Assembly (NCBI GenBank): GCA_013373545.1
Contig: JABXHQ010000011.1
Coordinates: forward strand, 1 to 53,204
Reading direction: 5' to 3'
Source: Gammaproteobacteria bacterium
GTDB lineage: Bacteria > Pseudomonadota > Gammaproteobacteria > Enterobacterales > Kangiellaceae
DNA length: 53,204 bases
Part shown: positions 7,353 to 17,200 of the stretch, piece after piece
How positions within the stretch are numbered: position 1 is the stretch's first letter
Layout of the letters: each line of letters begins with the position of its first letter
Translations under genes and position numbers: made by a program
The notes under the pieces: model-generated
What the model was told of the DNA's origin: nothing
Database searches by the model: none
Seen by the model: the letters and a program-made list of their open reading frames with translations, nothing else

Positions 7353-9611
7353 CTACTCATTGTCATCATAAGAACCTGTCAGGGAAACGCCACTAAAGGC
7401 ATTGTAAGCACGGACCATCACGTACCATTGTCCCGCTTGCGGGGCGGCCACTGTCACAGTCTCTTCATTCCCATAACGATAAGGACGATAGTCCCAATCA
7501 TTTTGTGTGGGCTTAGCGCCGTAGCGCACATAGATGTCGGCATCACCACTTCCACCGGTGATAACAAACTGCGCATTAAGGGCATTGGCCGGCACATTCA
7601 AAACAAAGTGCAGCTCTTGTCCGGTATCGGCAGCTAGGTTAATCCGCGCCTGACCGTTTTGTAGCTCATCATCGGAAGAGTCAGTCACGACCACCTGTTG
7701 GCTCACACTATCCGACGCATTGTCATCATCCGACACGGCCAACGTGACGGTGTAGGTCCCGGCTTGTGCGTAGCGGTGCGATGGGTTCGCATCGGTGGAT
7801 TGGTTGCCATCACCAAAGCTCCACAGTCGCGATACTATACTGCCATCGCTGTCACTCGATTCATCAATAAAGTTCACCGACAGACCACTTGTACTGGCAC
7901 TAAAAGCCGCCCGCGGCGCGATATTGTCGCCCGGTGTTTTATACGAGGCATTAAAAGTAAGACCGCTGTAAGCTCGATAGCCACGAATCATAATGTACCA
8001 AGTACCCGCTTGCGGAGTAGCAATCGCAACCGTTTCATCGTTACCATTTTTATACGGACGATAGTCGTATTGGCTGGTGGTTGGCTCGGCACCGAATCGT
8101 ACATAAATGTCAGCATCGCCGCTGCCGCCGTTGATTGCAAAATTAAGATCGGTTGCTCCGGCTGGAACTTCCATAAAATAATACAAAGCTTGATTCTGCG
8201 CTGCGGCTAAACCGGTTAACTCGCTTGGATTCGCTAAGCCACCGCCTGAGGTCATGGTAACCGCTTGGGTAACACTGTCGGTCAAGCCGTCATCATCGGT
8301 TACCGTTAAGGTTACGTTGTAAGTGCCCGGCGAACCGTAGGTATGCATTGGACTTGCCGTATTCGAACCATTACCGTCACCAAAATCCCAGTTCCATTGC
8401 ACAATTGAACCATCGCTATCGCTACTGGTATCAGTAAAAGCCGCAATGAACTGGTCAACCGTAAAGGTAAACGCAGCATTCGGTGCCATGCCACCGCTAA
8501 CGACTGTAACACTTTTGTTGATAGTGCCGGTGAGGCCATCATTATCGGTCACCGTTAACGATACGGTATAAGTGCCAGCACTGGCGTAAGTATGACTTGG
8601 GCTCGCTTGCGCAGAACTGCTGCCATCACCAAAATCCCAAGCGTAGGTATCGATTGAGCCATCGGCGTCTTGGCTTTGATCGCTAAACTGCACCGACAAC
8701 TCATTGGCACTGAAAGCAAAGTCTGCTTGTGGTGGGTAAGTGACCGCACCTTCTTTGATGAGTTCGCCATCTTCAGCTGCAATTAATGCGGCAATTTTAC
8801 TTCCGCCTGGATAGTAATCGCCAGAAACCGTGCCATTGGCCATATCCAGTGCCCAGTTCAACGCAAAGTCTTGCAGATAAACCACATTGTAATCTTTCGG
8901 TGAGCCGCATAACCAAGTAATAATGCCACCTGTAGAGTCGCCTTCGGCATCGGTATGCTTAGAATTATTAGTTAATTTAATACCGACAAAGCTGCTGGTT
9001 AAACCATTCAGCGGACCGACCGCGTTATTGCTCGAGTTACACGAACTCGCATTGGCCAAAATAGAGTAAACGGGTAAACCGTTATTGACCATCGACTGCA
9101 TAGCAGGCCCCATACCATCGTTGGCATCAACCGGATCCAGTAACACTGCGCCAGCCAAGCGTTGATCGCCCCGCTCCATCAAGCGCGCACCCAGATGGGT
9201 TACAAATAAAGCACCTGCTGAGTGTCCAGAAAGAATTAACTTCTGCGGCAATGGATAATCGTTCGGTGGTAGCGGCATATTATCGATGATGTCATCGGCA
9301 AAATCTCGAGCGAGCGAAGCATTGCCTCCGGTTACACTGGCATTCATGGTTAATACCAAGAAACCATTTTCCATTAGAGTGGTGGCAAAGTGGTCCATGT
9401 TATTTTTATTGCGTTGAAAACCATGTTGCAACAACACCCAACTATGGGCTTGGCCATCGGGTAAATACCAAGTAGCTTGACGATTGCCTCCAAGATCAAT
9501 CGATTGATTTACTTTTTCTGCTGCATGGGTGCTAACTGACGTAACGACTAACCATTGCAGCGTTAATAAGACCCCTAAAGTTCGGGTCAAATTTCGCGTT
9601 ATTAATGTCAT
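7353..9611 (-). CDS. Secreted alpha/beta hydrolase with three PKD and two PPC domains
   Basis: 752 residues from the ATG at 9611, chosen over an earlier in-frame start at 9725 because AGGG stands 9 nt upstream and a signal peptide follows (cleavage near residue 31, THA-AEK). The hydrolase domain spans about 33-285, with an oxyanion segment LLQHGFQRN and nucleophile Ser131 in GHSAG; a His near 219 could complete the triad. Then PKD 1 (about 295-372, WDFGDG), PKD 2 (376-455, WDFGDG), PPC 1 (463-557), PKD 3 (565-643, WSFGDG) and PPC 2 (650-748). The two PPC domains share GSGDADIYVR. PKD and PPC domains are usual adhesion or secretion appendages of exported peptidases and polysaccharidases. The substrate cannot be told; an extracellular esterase or lipase-like role is likely. 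It is divergent from the TPR-kinase gene and is a plausible target of it. Confidence 0.9.
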   Translation of the reverse strand: MTLITRNLTRTLGVLLTLQWLVVTSVSTHAAEKVNQSIDLGGNRQATWYLPDGQAHSWVLLQHGFQRNKNNMDHFATTLMENGFLVLTMNASVTGGNASLARDFADDIIDNMPLPPNDYPLPQKLILSGHSAGALFVTHLGARLMERGDQRLAGAVLLDPVDANDGMGPAMQSMVNNGLPVYSILANASSCNSSNNAVGPLNGLTSSFVGIKLTNNSKHTDAEGDSTGGIITWLCGSPKDYNVVYLQDFALNWALDMANGTVSGDYYPGGSKIAALIAAEDGELIKEGAVTYPPQADFAFSANELSVQFSDQSQDADGSIDTYAWDFGDGSSSAQASPSHTYASAGTYTVSLTVTDNDGLTGTINKSVTVVSGGMAPNAAFTFTVDQFIAAFTDTSSDSDGSIVQWNWDFGDGNGSNTASPMHTYGSPGTYNVTLTVTDDDGLTDSVTQAVTMTSGGGLANPSELTGLAAAQNQALYYFMEVPAGATDLNFAINGGSGDADIYVRFGAEPTTSQYDYRPYKNGNDETVAIATPQAGTWYIMIRGYRAYSGLTFNASYKTPGDNIAPRAAFSASTSGLSVNFIDESSDSDGSIVSRLWSFGDGNQSTDANPSHRYAQAGTYTVTLAVSDDDNASDSVSQQVVVTDSSDDELQNGQARINLAADTGQELHFVLNVPANALNAQFVITGGSGDADIYVRYGAKPTQNDWDYRPYRYGNEETVTVAAPQAGQWYVMVRAYNAFSGVSLTGSYDDNE

Positions 9612-9806
9612 TTTTTTGGTCCCTATTATTACGGTTGTACAGCTCGACTTCAGTATTTTTATATAGCTGTAATGATGGCTTCTTTGAGCTCTACTTTTTG
9701 CGTTCGAGCTGCTTTGAAGTGTCATTGACTCTACTCGTAAAATAGCGCCAGCGTTTGTTTTAGAATGTCATCTAGTTGCCAATAAATCTTGTTTAACGCG
9801 ATATCT

Positions 9807-9842
9807 CATTTTCAACTATTCCGCAAAAAGTGACATTTTTAC
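9807..9842. promoter_or_regulatory. Operator-like box (copy K), CATTTT ... CGCAAAAAGTGACATT
   Basis: CATTTT at 9807-9812 and CGCAAAAAGT at 9822-9831 followed by GACATT. The same order (CATTTT, 9-10 nt, CGCAAAAAGT, S-A-C) recurs at 19963-19994. The box also resembles the GAAAACCGACATTT part of the 7151 element. It lies in the divergent promoter region of the hydrolase and the TPR kinase. Binding protein unknown; one of the AraC-domain regulators is the natural candidate. Confidence 0.4.
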
Positions 9843-10008
9843 CGATAAATAGCACTTGCACCTTGCGACCGAGTTCATCATTAATAGAGAGTTGCGATCT
9901 TGAGCCAAGTCTTTGCGATTTTTTGACAAACAATTGTTCCGACTTTGCTCAATATTAGCGGTCAGAGCAACCGTTGGAGAGAACAAAAAATATTCCAACG
10001 CCCTGTAG

Positions 10009-10058
10009 TTGTATACACAAGTATTCGAGCGCAAGTGATGTCAATTGTATACACAAGT
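10009..10058. repeat. 14-nt direct repeat TTGTATACACAAGT upstream of the TPR-kinase gene
   Basis: Exact copies at 10009-10022 and 10045-10058, 36 nt apart, ending 42 nt before the ATG at 10100. Each contains the palindrome GTATAC inside an imperfect dyad (TTGT...ACAA). The position fits an operator, perhaps autoregulatory. Confidence 0.6.
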
Positions 10059-10099
10059 GGGTTTGCCAAATTCTAAAATCCGAATAGGGACGCGTGATA

Positions 10100-13000
10100 A
10101 TGACATTTGTAAAACCAAGCATTTTCCATCTACTCGTGTTAGTGCTGACGCCATGGTTGTTTGGCCAAGCGGTACAACCGTCCGCAACTTCGAAATATTT
10201 AGAGCAAGCGTTAGCGACGCAACACACCGATCCACATGCGGCAATCAAAGCGCTGCAAGCCTTAACTCATCCGTTTCATAAAATCGATGAGCAAACTCAG
10301 TTTGATGCTAATTTTTACCTAGTGCAGTTGTATTTCAAAACCGAACAATATGAAGCCGCGAAACAACAAATCGAAGCCATCAGCCGAAGCCAAGGTCGCA
10401 ACGACCGTTTCGCTGCTTGGGTTGCGCTGCTCAATGTTCAGCAATTGCTGTTTGAACAACAGTTGGAAAATGTCAATCCTCTGTTTCAGTCATACTACCC
10501 GTTCTATCATGATCAAGAGCAGCCACGGCTTAAACTCTGGTATCGCTTAATCGCTGGAACCGTAGAAGTGCGTCGCGATAACTTCGATATTGCACTTAAA
10601 AAATTAATGAATGGATTACATCAAGCGCAAGATCTGGGCGAAACCGGCGCCGAATTGCAGTTTTATAATCAATTGGTACAGCTGTTTTACCATATGGGAA
10701 ATTATCCGCGTGCTCTCAAGTTTTCCAATGAAATGCTCGCGGTAGCGCAAGCACGCCAAGATAAATATTACGAAGTCTGGGCACTGGCGAGTCAAATGAA
10801 TATTCACTACATGACCGCAAATAAAATATCGCAATCGTTTGATAGCGCCGACCCGGCTGAGCACGAAAAATTGCATGAAGACATTGAACGCTCGCGCGAC
10901 AAAAGTATTGCGCTACAACATCGTGTTATCGAACTGAGTGAAGCCATTGGTGCAGACCGTCCAAAAGCTTGGGCGATGATCTTGAAACAAAATCTAAAAC
11001 TGTATGAAGAAAACTTTCAACAAACCATCGCCGTTGCCGAAGAGACCATCGCTTTGGGCAAACGCCACGGCCTAAAATTTGAACAAGCCGTATCGTATAA
11101 TAATATGGCGATTGCGCTGCGCTATTTAGGCGAACACCAAAAAGGCTTAGACGCTCTAGCAAAAGCCGAAGATTACTACCGCGCCACCGATAACCAGCAA
11201 TCACTGTTGTGGGTTTTAGAAGACTACGCTATCGCACATGAGCTCAACAATGACTTTGCAACCGCACTCGACTATTATCGCAAGTATCATGAAGCATCAA
11301 TTTCACTGCTAAAGAAAACCAACAATCAAGCGGTACTCAAATTACAAGAAGAGTTTGCCACGCGCGAAAAAGCGCAGCAAATTGAACAATTAAATCAGCA
11401 AGCCGACTTAGCGGCAGAGAAAATTGCAAGCGAACGGCTTGGGCGAAGTCTACTCATTGTTATTTTGGTCGCTACCTTTATCATTCTGCTTATGCAATAC
11501 AGCAAGCGAAAGAAACTTAACCGTCTTTTACGCAATGAAGCAGCAATGTCACAAAAAATTCTCGACTTAAGTAAAGCCAAACAGCGCTTCTTTAGTAATT
11601 TATCACACGAGTTTCGTACCGCTTTAACCTTGTCCACCGGACCACTCAAGCAATTAATTAAATCAGAAAACATTCATATGAAAAGTGATCGTGATGCCAT
11701 TCAGTGCGCACTCGACAACAATTTGCATATGATGTCGCTGCTGGGCGATGTATTCAGTCTCGAGCAACTCGAAGGTCAATCACTACAATCGCATCCGGTT
11801 TGGTTTAATATTGCAGATAATATTGAGAGTTGCTTAGCGCGTTTCCAATTAAAACTGAAGCAGCAAGGGTTGCAAATCGATCGTTCCAGTATTAACCCTA
11901 GCTTGGAAATGAACATCGACCCTAGCCACTTTGATAAAGTGATGACCAACCTGATTTCTAATGCGATCAAGTTTTCCAAACGCGACTCTGAAATTACCAT
12001 TACCGCTTACCAAAAAGATTCAGCGACCTTTATTACCATCTGTGATCAAGGAGTCGGCATTGAGCCGGAAGAGCAGCCGCACGTTTTTGAACGCTTTTAT
12101 CAGGGGAAACAATCATCGAAACAAACCATGCCTGGAACCGGAGTTGGTTTATCAATGGTAAAAGAATTGGTTGAGCTCTATCGCGGTTCAGTTGGTTTAG
12201 AAAGTTATCCTGAAATGGGCACGCTTATCACACTTTGCTTCCCCAGTACGTTAGTCAGAGAAGCAGCGCTTAGTAAAGACTTCGTCGCGCCAGCGTTAAC
12301 CGCAACCAGTACAACGCAGCTCGCCACCGAAACGCTTACACCATCAGCTACAGCCACTTTAGACCGCCAGCAAAGTGCAATAAAAGCACAGCAATCAACA
12401 ACCGATCGGGGACAAACCCAAACGGTTTTGGTAATCGATGACAATGTAAAAATTCGAGACTATATGCGCAGTATTTTAGAGCAAGCTTATACAGTGATCG
12501 AAGCCGAAAACGGTGAGGTCGGTTTAAATCTCGCTGAACAAATGCAGCCGGACATTGTGATTTCCGATGTGATGATGCCTCTTATGGATGGCTTCGAAGT
12601 GCTGCGTTTATTGCGCGCCAATCCAAAAATCGCTCACCTACCCGTCATACTACTAACCGCGCTGGGTGATAAGGAAAATACCATTAAAGGCCTTACATTA
12701 GGCGCAGATGATTACTTAACCAAACCCTTCGACAGCGACCAACTGCTGGCAAAGGTTGCCAACATCATGAAGCAAAAGAAACGCTTGGCTGAAGTGTTGT
12801 ATCAAAAAATTCGTGCTTCGCTAACTCATACGCAAAAGCCTTTGGATAGCTTTGAATCGAAACGCTGTCAAAAACTAGAAAAAGTAATTGCCGATAATCT
12901 GGGACAATGGGAGTTTGACGTTGAGCAAATGTTTACCGAGTTAAATATGACGCGCAGCACTTTATTTCGGTATACCAAGCGCGTATACGGTTGTTCGCCG

Positions 13001-13186
13001 AAAAGTTTATTGCGCAAGCGACGTTTAGAAACTGCCTTTGAAATGTTGCAAAAGAATAATGGGACAGTCAGTGAGATTGCTTATGCGGTAGGCTTTCAGA
13101 GTTTATCGACTTTCAGCCGCGCATTTAGTGAGCAGTATCAACAACCACCCACTAAAGTACAAAAACAAAATGAACTCGCCGAGTAA
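10100..13186 (+). CDS. Hybrid sensor kinase with TPR repeats, receiver and AraC DNA-binding domain
   Basis: 1028 residues from ATG 10100; AGGG lies 10 nt before it, and only 4 nt before the alternative GTG at 10094. In order: N-terminal signal or anchor (about 1-25), TPR-like helical repeats (about 65-405), coiled coil, membrane helix (about 450-467), HisKA with His about 503 in LSHEFRTALT, HATPase (N box TNLISNAIKF, G box GTGVGLSM), a threonine/alanine-rich linker, receiver (Asp about 823 in IVISDVMMP, Lys about 875 in LTKPF), and an AraC helix-turn-helix (about 921-1020). It keeps the HTCS plan but replaces the propeller with TPRs, a common design in Bacteroidetes and some marine gammaproteobacteria. 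The usual Pro after the phosphorylated His motif (FRTP) is Ala here. It is convergent with a CxxC gene and divergent from the secreted hydrolase, so those are the likely targets. Confidence 0.93.
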   Translation: MTFVKPSIFHLLVLVLTPWLFGQAVQPSATSKYLEQALATQHTDPHAAIKALQALTHPFHKIDEQTQFDANFYLVQLYFKTEQYEAAKQQIEAISRSQGRNDRFAAWVALLNVQQLLFEQQLENVNPLFQSYYPFYHDQEQPRLKLWYRLIAGTVEVRRDNFDIALKKLMNGLHQAQDLGETGAELQFYNQLVQLFYHMGNYPRALKFSNEMLAVAQARQDKYYEVWALASQMNIHYMTANKISQSFDSADPAEHEKLHEDIERSRDKSIALQHRVIELSEAIGADRPKAWAMILKQNLKLYEENFQQTIAVAEETIALGKRHGLKFEQAVSYNNMAIALRYLGEHQKGLDALAKAEDYYRATDNQQSLLWVLEDYAIAHELNNDFATALDYYRKYHEASISLLKKTNNQAVLKLQEEFATREKAQQIEQLNQQADLAAEKIASERLGRSLLIVILVATFIILLMQYSKRKKLNRLLRNEAAMSQKILDLSKAKQRFFSNLSHEFRTALTLSTGPLKQLIKSENIHMKSDRDAIQCALDNNLHMMSLLGDVFSLEQLEGQSLQSHPVWFNIADNIESCLARFQLKLKQQGLQIDRSSINPSLEMNIDPSHFDKVMTNLISNAIKFSKRDSEITITAYQKDSATFITICDQGVGIEPEEQPHVFERFYQGKQSSKQTMPGTGVGLSMVKELVELYRGSVGLESYPEMGTLITLCFPSTLVREAALSKDFVAPALTATSTTQLATETLTPSATATLDRQQSAIKAQQSTTDRGQTQTVLVIDDNVKIRDYMRSILEQAYTVIEAENGEVGLNLAEQMQPDIVISDVMMPLMDGFEVLRLLRANPKIAHLPVILLTALGDKENTIKGLTLGADDYLTKPFDSDQLLAKVANIMKQKKRLAEVLYQKIRASLTHTQKPLDSFESKRCQKLEKVIADNLGQWEFDVEQMFTELNMTRSTLFRYTKRVYGCSPKSLLRKRRLETAFEMLQKNNGTVSEIAYAVGFQSLSTFSRAFSEQYQQPPTKVQKQNELAE

Positions 13187-13198
13187 ACCACTCGGCGA
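13176..13198. terminator. Bidirectional hairpin between TPR kinase and CxxC gene C
   Basis: Nine-bp perfect stem TCGCCGAGT/ACTCGGCGA with an AAACC loop, overlapping the kinase stop codon. On the minus strand it is followed by a T-rich run, so it should end gene C transcripts; on the plus strand the A/T run is weaker. Confidence 0.7.
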
Positions 13199-13205
13199 AT
13201 CATAA

Positions 13206-14063
13206 TTAGCGACTGCCAGTACAAGTTAAAACATTACCATTTAGTACGCAGGATACACGCATTGCATTCGGGTAGTTTAGGTCTACCAAAATGCCCGCTC
13301 TAGCGGCCGCAGCCAAAAGACTGCTTAAACCAGAGTTTGAGTTATTTAATGCGATGTAACCACTGGCTCCACCGGTCGCTTGCTGTGGGTCCAAAATATT
13401 GCCATCGGCATCGGTTGAACGGGTAAAGTCAATTTTATACATGCCTTTAATCGTGTCACCAACCATGGTGTACTCAAACACAAACACAATTTCTGAGCCA
13501 TCAGACAAACTTACGTATAGATCGATTTTTATATCAAACTGGGTTAAATGTAGTAAGTCAGACAACATGTTTAAATCATTGGCCATTTGCTGCAACCACG
13601 TTGGGTCGTTGTAAAGCATATTGGTTAGCGCACGCTGTGCTTCTGGACAAGCATATAAATCCCATGCAGAGTCAATTGAAGTTTCACCACTAGTACACGA
13701 GGGTATGGTTGATAGATCGAATTGGGTATAAGCTAAGTCGGTCAAGTCTTGAACCTTTTCTTTCAATAATTCAAAGTTATTCAGAACTGAGCTTGAGGTG
13801 TCACGTGGAAACACGGCATAAATCGTTGAGTTCGTGCGACGATTAAAGTGTGCGGCCGCGTAAAAGGTATTAACTTCGTTTTTCTTAATATCCAATACAT
13901 TAACCGTAATATTTTCACCCGGAGCTAAATTGTAAGCATAAGGCATAATTGCCGCTTGTGGATTGCTACAATCGTTACACAAAATTGATTGCTCAGCACT
14001 GGCCCACTTTGCCATCAAAGCTAGGCTCAGTAGACCAAGAAATTTAATAGATCCTTTCATCAT
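13206..14063 (-). CDS. Secreted cysteine-rich protein C of the HTCS-linked CxxC family (divergent member)
   Basis: 285 residues; ATG at 14063 with GGGAG 6 nt upstream (a second ATG follows at once). Signal peptide 1-23 (KWASA-EQ), then CxxC at Cys29/Cys32 (LCNDC), two middle cysteines (SCTSG, YACPE) and a C-terminal C-x8-C (SC...TC). The CxxC and C-x8-C pairs match the spacing of the three relatives in this window, although the intervening sequence is diverged and the NPFYF block is not evident. A beta-rich stretch with DGSEIVFVFEYT and DADGN resembles the core of the others. It is convergent with the TPR kinase and 192 nt downstream of HTCS 2, from which a terminator separates it. Membership in the family is an inference from layout and cysteine spacing. 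Confidence 0.8.
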   Translation of the reverse strand: MMKGSIKFLGLLSLALMAKWASAEQSILCNDCSNPQAAIMPYAYNLAPGENITVNVLDIKKNEVNTFYAAAHFNRRTNSTIYAVFPRDTSSSVLNNFELLKEKVQDLTDLAYTQFDLSTIPSCTSGETSIDSAWDLYACPEAQRALTNMLYNDPTWLQQMANDLNMLSDLLHLTQFDIKIDLYVSLSDGSEIVFVFEYTMVGDTIKGMYKIDFTRSTDADGNILDPQQATGGASGYIALNNSNSGLSSLLAAAARAGILVDLNYPNAMRVSCVLNGNVLTCTGSR

Positions 14064-14235
14064 TCATATCTCCCATTTCTAGTTACAAGTTTTTATTGAG
14101 GGTTTTACACATGTTGTGTGGGAGAAAAGATAAACCAGAAGAGCCGCAACCGTTAAAAGCCAGCGGCCATTTCATTCAACAAAAAGGACATCCCTAATTT
14201 AGCTTTGTAAACAGGAGGTTAGCGGTGTGAGTAAT

Positions 14236-14269
14236 AAAAATCGGCCGCGCGGTTATCAATAATCGGCCG
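14236..14269 (-). terminator. Terminator overlapping the end of HTCS 2
   Basis: CGGCCG at 14242-14247 and 14264-14269 can pair across a 16-nt loop; on the minus strand the stem is followed by ATTTTTATT. The right arm lies in the last HTCS 2 codons. It implies that gene C has its own promoter in 14070-14235. Confidence 0.55.
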
Positions 14270-17200
14270 GAGATACGCCAGTGTACTTTTTAAATTCTTG
14301 GCTAAAATAGGAATGCGAAGAAAAGCCAACCGCGAAGGATACCGAAGATGGCTTCTCGCCCTTTTTCAATAACGTCATAGCTCGTTCTAAACGAAAGTTT
14401 TTGATGACTTCATTGGGCGTCATGCCCATTAGCCCCTTAAGTTTACGGCGCAGTTGACGGTCACTAATAAACAGCTGCTGCGCCATCCACTCAACCGATA
14501 GCTCCTCACGCGCAAAATGCTCAGCTAATAAGGAATTAATTTTATCGAGAAACTGCTGATCGCGCTCCGAAATACGCACCGCTGGTTCAGCCATATCGAC
14601 CGCAGTTTCCGAAGGTTCGTTTGATGCTAGTAAAGATGGCTCTTCTGTCACCTTCTTGTTTAAACGATTCGACCGCTTAACAGCACTTTCTGCCTGCGTA
14701 TCGGAAGCAGACTCTAACCCTTGCTGGGCAGTTGAATAATGTTGATGCAGTGCGGCCCGTAACTTTAAGATACTGCTAAGCCGAACAATTAATTCATCAT
14801 CATCAAATGGCTTGGTGAGGTAATCATCGGCTAACAGCTCCCAACTTTGCATGCGGCTTTCTTTATCCACGCGCGCAGTGAGCATAAGCACCGGTATATG
14901 ACTGGTCATTTCTTGTGACTTTAGTCGCCGGCACACTTCATGACCGGAGATACCCGGCATCATAACATCACTAATAATAATGTCCGGGATCAATTGCGCT
15001 GCCAGCTCAATGCCTTTTTCACCGTCACTGACGGCGACGCATTGAAAATGTTCACTGACCACCTCTTTGATATAAAAACGCATGCCTGGATCGTCTTCAA
15101 TGACCAACACGACCGGTTGATTATCATCAAGGTTTTGCCACTCAGCATCATCCTCGGTGCCCGCCACCGTAACCGTTTCATGCTCGATGCTTGACTCACT
15201 GAGATTGGCTTCTTCCAACAAGCATGGCATGGTCACAGTAAATTGCGATCCAACACCGGGTTTGCTATCTAAAGTTACTCGACCGCCGTGTGCTTGAGCA
15301 ATTTCTTGTACCACAGCCAGTCCGACTCCACTGCCTTGAATTTGCAAAGACTGCCGATTGACTCGTTGAAATTTATCGAATACTTTTTTGCGCGCTTCAC
15401 GGGTTAAGCCTATCCCAGTATCACGCACTTGAATCACTAAGTTCTCATCGACGACATAAACGGCTAATGCAACCGAACCACCCTCTTGATTATATTTAAT
15501 CGCGTTGGACAACAAATTGGCCACAATTTTTTCTAAAGCATCCGGATACATTTCAACGATTAGCTCAGGCGTAATATTAGCCGAGTAACCAAGACCTGCG
15601 TTGGTTGCCGCATATTCATAAGCAAACACCAACTCATTAAGGCATTCATCCACTCGATAGGTTTGCTTAGGTAATGCTTGATTAACCTTAAGCTTTTCAA
15701 TTTCTAATAGCTCATCTACCAAACGTAATAAACGCTCAGCATTACTTTGAATGAGTTTTAGAGCGCTTTGTTCGCTGTTAGAAGCTTTCTCTAACATGCG
15801 TTTAACTGGCCCTAAGATTAACGTTAACGGCGTTCTAAATTCATGGGATATATTGATAAACTCATTATTTTTTTGTTGCAGTAGATTTTCCACAACCTTC
15901 TTCTGCACCGCCAGCTCTTGCGTGCGCAGTTTCACAGCGGTCTCCAGCTTGGCAGCTCTTTGACGCAATGCTTTCGAACGATAGATATGAACGCACCAAG
16001 GAATAATGAGTAGTAAAGCACCATACATAGTTTGCATCCACCAACTGAGCCACCAAGGCGGTGAAACATGAATGGCTAAAACCTTGCTCTGCTCACTCCA
16101 TTGCCCGGTATAATCGGTTGCATTAATCACCAGCTGATAACGGCCGCTGGGCAAATTGGTAAATGAAGCTGAGTGCGTATTTTCTGGAACCTCTAACCAG
16201 TCATCATGATACCCCTGTAACTGGTAGCGAAAGCGGGTGTCTTGTCCGGACAAATAATTAAACGACGCAAATTCAAAACCAACAAATTTATCGTAATAAT
16301 CTAGCTGCAGTGACGAGCTACTGCTAATCGACCTGCCATTGGTGTAACGTGTCGACTGTTGCAGTTCAAACGGTTTATTGTTTAATAAAAACCCTGTTAT
16401 AACTGGCTTAAAAATTTGCGGCCCGGTTTTCAAATGCGTTGTTTGCACCACATTAAAGCCATTCAGTCCGGCAAAATAGACCCGATTTTTTTGTGCATTT
16501 ATTGCGTGCGCAGTGGAAAATTCTTTGCCCTGCAAACCTTGCCGAACGGTAAAACTACGCACACTGTCTGCATCCGGCTGGATGTTAAATAGGCCATTAT
16601 TGGTACTGCCCCAAACCCGACCCGAGCGATCAACCTCGATAGCATATACCGTATTATTCGGTAAGCCCTGTTGACTATCGAAATGACTCAAAGCTTGCGC
16701 ATTATCGAGCGACCAAATACCCGTACCACCGGTTCCGATCCAAAGTGTAGCCGCTCGATCCAGCGCTAAGCTGTACACTGGCGTTGATAGGTCAAGTAAT
16801 CGCTGAGGTATTTGTTTTAAATCGGGCTGCCGTGTTTGTGTGTTAAAGCGAGTTAACCCATGTTGGGTACCCACCCAAAGGTCATCAGAGTTTTCATTTT
16901 TTGCTAAGGAGAAGATTTGCGCCACGCGCTCAGTGCCGTTGATCGGTAGATAACTATAATGGGTAAACTTTTCGTGAATAAGATCAAATGCGGCAAGGCC
17001 ACCTTGAGTTCCTAACCATAAAGTATTCTGATCCTGTAACAGTGCAAAAACATCGAGATTCTTTAACCCTTTAGACTCATCTTCATGATTGGCGAACAAA
17101 CGCCAATTTCCTTGCTCATAATGAAGCACGCCAAACCCAGCCGTCCCGAACCACCACCCTCCATTTTGGTCGCGGGTTATTGAGACAATAATTTTAAGGG

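Larger units (their letters stand above)
9612..10099. other. Divergent intergenic region between secreted hydrolase and TPR-kinase gene
   Basis: 488 nt with no credible gene. It must carry both promoters. It holds a CATTTT...CGCAAAAAGT box (9807-9842) similar to one upstream of the gene at 20085, and a 14-nt direct repeat close to the kinase start; both are annotated separately. Confidence 0.6.

Noticed and set aside
14107-14119. ACACATGTTGTGT palindrome upstream of CxxC gene C, similar to TTTTACACAT at 20049-20060
   Set aside because: The match is short, A/T-rich and in opposite orientation relative to the genes, so it is not reported as a shared operator.
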